Below, piece by piece: positions 60,525 to 64,000 of a stretch of 64,000 nt of DNA. The first letter of the stretch is position 1, and each line of letters begins with the position of its first letter. Both the position numbers and the translations under genes were made by a program. The DNA lies in the NCBI RefSeq assembly GCF_000243115.2, contig NZ_CP007035.1, positions 1,302,001 to 1,366,000 of the forward strand, read 5' to 3'. The notes below the pieces were generated by a model. That model made no database searches. It saw nothing but the letters and a program-made list of their open reading frames with translations, and was not told where the DNA came from. This DNA is from Niabella soli DSM 19437. Lineage in GTDB: Bacteria > Bacteroidota > Bacteroidia > Chitinophagales > Chitinophagaceae.

Positions 60525-61268
60525 ATGAAGTATTTGCTCACAATCGGCTTAATAAGCCTCGGAACCATTTCAATATCCGCCCAGACAAAAAAGCCGGCAC
60601 CGGTAAAAAAAACAGCGCCCGTTAAGACAACAGCGGCGGCAACTGCTGGCAGCACGGCAATCGTTTTAAAAAACATGGCAGACTCCGCCAGCTACGCCAT
60701 CGGCGTTAACATAGCCCAGTCTATGAAAAAGGATCTGGGAGATCTGAACACCACTGTGCTGCTCAATGCCATGAAAAGCACTTTCGACGGTAAGGCGCCC
60801 CTTATGAATGACGAAGTATCAGAAAAAATAATGATGGCCTATTCTGAAAAAGTAAAAGAGAATCAATCCGCAGCTACTATAAAAGAAGGGAAAGATTTTT
60901 TGGAAAAAAATAAAACCGCGGCAGGCGTAAAAGCTACCGCCAGCGGACTGCAATATGTTGTATTAAAAGAAGGAGCTGGTGAAAAGCCAACCGCAGCAGA
61001 CACTGTTATCTGTCATTATAAAGGTGCCTTGCTGAACGGAACAGAATTCGACAATTCTTACGACCGTGGCGAGCCCTTAACCATTCCGGTGAGTGGCGTG
61101 ATCAAGGGCTGGACAGAGGGGCTGCAATTAATGAGCAAAGGCTCCAAATACAAGTTCTTTATTCCTTATGACCTGGGCTATGGTTTAAGAGGCGCCCCCC
61201 CTACCATCCCCGGTGGCAGTACGCTGGTTTTTGAAGTAGAATTACTGGACGTAAAGAAAGGGAAGTAG
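60525..61268 (+). CDS. FKBP-type peptidyl-prolyl isomerase, secreted
   Basis: A 247-residue protein with a signal peptide (ends ISISAQ) and a Lys/Pro/Ala-rich spacer. The FKBP_N dimerisation domain (about 45-130; DSASYAIGVNIAQSMKKDLG) precedes the FKBP domain (about 140-247): GLQYVVLKEGAGEKPTAADT, YKGALLNGTEFDNSYDRGEP, VIKGWTEGLQLMSKGSKYKF and IPYDLGYG. This is the FkpA/Mip-type periplasmic folding factor. The gene is followed by the longest perfect hairpin of the window. Confidence 0.95.
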   Translation: MKYLLTIGLISLGTISISAQTKKPAPVKKTAPVKTTAAATAGSTAIVLKNMADSASYAIGVNIAQSMKKDLGDLNTTVLLNAMKSTFDGKAPLMNDEVSEKIMMAYSEKVKENQSAATIKEGKDFLEKNKTAAGVKATASGLQYVVLKEGAGEKPTAADTVICHYKGALLNGTEFDNSYDRGEPLTIPVSGVIKGWTEGLQLMSKGSKYKFFIPYDLGYGLRGAPPTIPGGSTLVFEVELLDVKKGK

Positions 61269-61339
61269 CTTATAGTTCATAGCTCATAGTTCATAGAACG
61301 TCTATGAACTATGAGCTATGAACCATTTGCTATAAACTA
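61266..61339. repeat. Long TATGAACTATGAGC hairpin between convergent genes
   Basis: TTCATAGCTCATAGTTCATAGA-type 22-nt arms (61276-61297 and 61301-61322; given here only by their first 20 bases TTCATAGCTCATAGTTCATA) pair perfectly with a 3-nt loop. Outer TAGCTTATAG/CTATAAACTA extends the stem. It lies between two convergent genes and is likely a bidirectional stop or RNA-stability element. Confidence 0.85.
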
Positions 61340-61352
61340 GAATAACAGCAAT

Positions 61353-61859
61353 TCACTTTTTATCTCTGGAGAAAAGATCGGAGAACTTTATTTTTGTCTT
61401 TGGTGCCTCGGCAATATTAAAAGTCATGGGCTGTTTTCTATACGCTCTTACATACCTTCCGTTTTGCATAGCAGGCTCCCATTGTTTTGATTTTCTGATA
61501 ACACGCACCACTTCCCGCTCCATTCCAAAACCGAAGTGGGTTAGCCCCTTCACATGAGTTACCTTTCCATCAGGCTCCACAATAAACTGGATCGCTACCG
61601 TATAGGAGCCCGGCTTTGCACCACAAAGGAGAGGAACATCCGCATTAACATGAGAGGATAAAAAATCAAGCCATGCCTGGCAGCCGCCAGGATAAGTGGC
61701 ATCTTTTTCTACCGTTGTAAACAGCAAGGAATCTTTTGCCGCCCTGAGCGATTCCACGCTGGGAATAGTATCCCGGTTATTAAAATTATTATTTGCATTT
61801 CCCTTCTTGCCAATAGCAAACAATGACAAAACAATCATTAAAGCAGTTATACGTTTCAT
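61353..61859 (-). CDS. TonB C-terminal domain protein
   Basis: 168 residues from the ATG at 61859, giving a signal peptide/anchor (MKRITALMIVLSLFAIGKKG). The TonB_C domain has VAIQFIVEPDGKVTHVKGLT, FGMEREVVRVIRKSKQWEPA, and NGRYVRAYRKQPMTFNI. A Pro-rich spanning region is missing, so it is probably a soluble or anchored partner and not a full energy transducer. A GTG at 61889 overlaps the stop of the Lrp gene upstream (GTGA), so the two may still be translated as a coupled pair. Confidence 0.88.
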   Translation of the reverse strand: MKRITALMIVLSLFAIGKKGNANNNFNNRDTIPSVESLRAAKDSLLFTTVEKDATYPGGCQAWLDFLSSHVNADVPLLCGAKPGSYTVAIQFIVEPDGKVTHVKGLTHFGFGMEREVVRVIRKSKQWEPAMQNGRYVRAYRKQPMTFNIAEAPKTKIKFSDLFSRDKK

Positions 61860-61885
61860 AGCATAAATATATTTACGATCGGCGA

Positions 61886-62392
61886 TCACAACAACAAGTG
61901 CGTTTCTTTAATCACTCCCATTACAAAAATACTCTGCACATGCCCCAGATTTTCCACCTGGCTTAGTTTGTTCACATGAAAATCGTAAAACCCCACCATA
62001 TCTCTTGCCATTACTTTCAGCATAAAATCAAACTCGCCGGAAATACTGTAGCATTCGATTACTTCATGCAAAGCGTTGATGGCCTGGATAAACTTCAATC
62101 CCGCTTTTTTATCGTGTTGCTTTAAAGAAACATAACAAAGCACCATCATTCCCTTATTCAGTTTCTGCGGATCCAGTAAGGCCGCATATTGCTTAATGAT
62201 GCCGCCGTTTTCCATCCGCCGGATGCGCTCATGCACGGGGGTCGGACTTAAATGAATATTTTCAGCAATCTCCTTAACGGGCATCCGTGCATTTTCCTGG
62301 AGCAACTTTAAGATCTCCAGATCCTTCTTATCTAATATAACGGGCAACTCCTGAGCCGCCGATTCTGCTGCGGGTAACATTTTTTTAGCCAT
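61886..62392 (-). CDS. Lrp/AsnC-family transcriptional regulator
   Basis: A 168-residue regulator. The winged HTH (about 15-75) has KDLEILKLLQENARMPVKEI, HLSPTPVHERIRRMENGGII; the RAM ligand-binding domain (about 85-160) has GMMVLCYVSLKQHDKKAG and HEVIECYSISGEFDFMLKVM. It binds an amino acid or related ligand and DNA as an octamer. It is divergent from ahcY (115-bp gap), so it may control methionine-cycle genes, but that is inference. Confidence 0.93.
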   Translation of the reverse strand: MAKKMLPAAESAAQELPVILDKKDLEILKLLQENARMPVKEIAENIHLSPTPVHERIRRMENGGIIKQYAALLDPQKLNKGMMVLCYVSLKQHDKKAGLKFIQAINALHEVIECYSISGEFDFMLKVMARDMVGFYDFHVNKLSQVENLGHVQSIFVMGVIKETHLLL

Positions 62393-62479
62393 AAAAAAGC
62401 ATTATATACTATAAAAATACTTAATGCCAGGATATAATACCTATTAAATATATTTAACATAGTATTTTACACTATACCC

Positions 62480-62487
62480 TACCTTTG
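62480..62487 (+). promoter_or_regulatory. -7 box TACCTTTG before ahcY
   Basis: A match to TANNTTTG, 20 bp before the ATG at 62508, in the region shared with the divergent Lrp gene. Confidence 0.65.
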
Positions 62488-62507
62488 CAGCCTAAACTTA
62501 TTTAAAT

Positions 62508-63836
62508 ATGTCAGCCGTAACAAAATCACAAATTGACTTTGACCTTAAATACAAAGTAGCCGATATCGGCCTTGCCGAATGGGGACGTAAAGAAATCAGA
62601 TTGGCAGAAGCAGAAATGCCCGGATTGATGAGCATCCGCAGCGAGTATGCCGCTGCGCAACCTTTAAAAGGCGCCCGCATTGCCGGATGCCTGCACATGA
62701 CCATTCAAACCGCAGTTTTAATTGAAACGCTGGTGGCTTTAGGTGCCGAAGTAAAATGGAGCTCCTGCAATATCTTTTCTACCCAGGATCATGCGGCAGC
62801 AGCTATTGCAGCAGCAGGTATTGGGGTGTTTGCGTGGAAAGGACAAACCCAACAGGAGGCAGACTGGTGTATTGAACAAACCCTGTTCTTTGGCGGAGCG
62901 GATCGCCCGTTGAATATGATCCTAGATGATGGCGGCGACCTCACCAATATGGTACTGGACACTTATCCTGAACTGGTACAGCATGTAAAAGGCATCAGTG
63001 AAGAAACCACTACCGGTGTACACCGTTTATATGAGCGCGTAGCAAAAGGCACCCTGCCCATGCCGGCCATAAACGTAAATGATTCGGTTACCAAATCAAA
63101 ATTCGACAATAAATACGGTTGTAAAGAATCTCTGGTAGATGCGATACGTCGCGCTACTGATGTAATGCTGGCCGGCAAAGTAGCCGTTGTTGGCGGTTAT
63201 GGAGATGTGGGAAAAGGTTCCGCTGCTTCACTGAGCGGTGCGGGCTGCCGCGTAATCGTTACTGAAATAGACCCCATCTGTGCCCTGCAGGCAGCAATGG
63301 ACGGCTACGAAGTAAAGAAAATGATCGACGCCGTTAAAGAAGCGGACATCATCGTTACTGCGAGCGGTTGCCGCGACCTGATCACCGGCGAACATTTTAA
63401 AGCCATGAAGGATAAAGCCATCGTTTGTAATATCGGGCACTTCGATATTGAAATAGACGTAGCCTGGCTGAATGAAAATTATGGCAACACAAAAGATACG
63501 ATCAAACCCCAGGTAGACCTGTATACTATTGACGGAAAAGATATCATACTGCTGGCTGAAGGCCGCCTGGTAAACCTGGGTTGTGCTACAGGCCATCCCA
63601 GCTTTGTAATGAGTAATTCTTTCTCGAACCAAACGCTGGCGCAGATTGAGTTGTGGACCAACCCCGGCAAATATGAAAACCTGGTGTATGTATTACCCAA
63701 GCACCTGGATGAGAAGGTAGCCCGCCTGCACCTTGCAAAAATTGGTGTGGAACTGGATACCCTAACATCAGCGCAGGCTGATTATTTAGGACTGCCGGTT
63801 GCAGGACCTTTCAAACCGGAGTTGTACCGGTATTAA
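62508..63836 (+). CDS. ahcY: Adenosylhomocysteinase
   Basis: A 442-residue SAH hydrolase: [50 protein letters not shown], the NAD-binding [50 protein letters not shown] and the C-terminal PELYRY. It splits S-adenosylhomocysteine into adenosine and homocysteine, closing the methyl cycle. The insert typical of longer bacterial forms is present. It has its own promoter and a downstream terminator. Confidence 0.98.
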   Translation: MSAVTKSQIDFDLKYKVADIGLAEWGRKEIRLAEAEMPGLMSIRSEYAAAQPLKGARIAGCLHMTIQTAVLIETLVALGAEVKWSSCNIFSTQDHAAAAIAAAGIGVFAWKGQTQQEADWCIEQTLFFGGADRPLNMILDDGGDLTNMVLDTYPELVQHVKGISEETTTGVHRLYERVAKGTLPMPAINVNDSVTKSKFDNKYGCKESLVDAIRRATDVMLAGKVAVVGGYGDVGKGSAASLSGAGCRVIVTEIDPICALQAAMDGYEVKKMIDAVKEADIIVTASGCRDLITGEHFKAMKDKAIVCNIGHFDIEIDVAWLNENYGNTKDTIKPQVDLYTIDGKDIILLAEGRLVNLGCATGHPSFVMSNSFSNQTLAQIELWTNPGKYENLVYVLPKHLDEKVARLHLAKIGVELDTLTSAQADYLGLPVAGPFKPELYRY

Positions 63837-63858
63837 TCTTTACAATAGTTCAAATAAT

Positions 63859-63887
63859 AACCGCATCCGCAAGGGGGCGGTTTTTTT
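63859..63887 (+). terminator. Rho-independent terminator after ahcY
   Basis: AACCGC pairs with GCGGTT around a 12-nt loop and is followed by TTTTTTT. The remaining bases to 64000 hold no gene that I can support. Confidence 0.8.
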
Positions 63888-64000
63888 GTATGAACTGCAA
63901 CGGCGCAACGCCGCAGAGGTTTTGGAATCAGCATTAAGTACCCAGCTTCTGCACTTCTATCAGCTTTTCCTGGAGCCGGTCCCGCCGAAAGCGGGATCGC

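Overview
The window looks like chromosomal DNA of a Bacteroidota bacterium, most likely Chitinophagaceae or a close relative. The evidence is of four kinds: several promoters of the Bacteroidota TANNTTTG type; families largely confined to the phylum (DUF4954, DUF4294, DUF3347, glycosyltransferase 117, a GlmU-like protein next to tpiA); a TonB-dependent receptor with a carboxypeptidase-regulatory-like N-terminus; and a histidine operon with a fused HAD/IGPD HisB. I cannot name the species.

Layout. 1-5.1 kb: seven same-strand genes for exported or lipid-anchored small enzymes (aldo/keto reductase end, two alpha/beta hydrolases, flavodoxin, NTF2-like, carboxymuconolactone decarboxylase, cupin). 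They are followed by a tyrosine integrase that abuts the 3' end of a tRNA-Asp gene, so this is probably one end of an integrated element. 6.7-18.3 kb: three tRNA genes, a GH9 glycosidase, SDR, SAM hydrolase, SET protein, MgtE, a truncated DeoR repressor, GlmS, DUF4954 and a decayed DUF3175/hemerythrin pseudogene. 18.3-30.3 kb: housekeeping genes (DUF3347, ABC-F, BON proteins, GlmU-like/TpiA, L31, YajQ, TrmH, Ppk1/Ppx, PanB). 30.4-41.2 kb: TonB receptor, RimO, pirin, SMP-30, esterase, DUF4268, GT2 and an exonuclease.

41.3-50.3 kb is a complete histidine operon, hisG-D-C-B-H-(KilA-N)-A-(four-helix-bundle)-F-IE. It is preceded by a His-rich leader peptide (four His codons in 16) and a textbook attenuator. 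Two non-biosynthetic genes are inserted in it. 50.5-55 kb holds DUF4294 and a large GT117 membrane protein. 56-59.3 kb is a vWA/AAA+ pair split by a GxxExxY gene lying between inverted repeats. 59.4-64 kb carries DUF4822, a thioesterase, an FKBP isomerase, a TonB C-terminal protein, an Lrp regulator and AhcY.

The least explained layer is intergenic. There are two copies of a ~550-575 bp hairpin-bounded dispersed element (33.9 and 55.1 kb). There are also several families of degenerate 7-12 nt motifs assembled into long hairpins (CGCAGAT, CATCCAGTAT, GTCAAACG, TATGAACTATGAGC and ATTAAATGTAAA types) that sit between genes, including inside the his operon. GxxExxY and four-helix-bundle genes placed between inverted repeats resemble rRNA intervening sequences moved into protein-coding operons. 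All family names come from reading the sequence; no database search was run.
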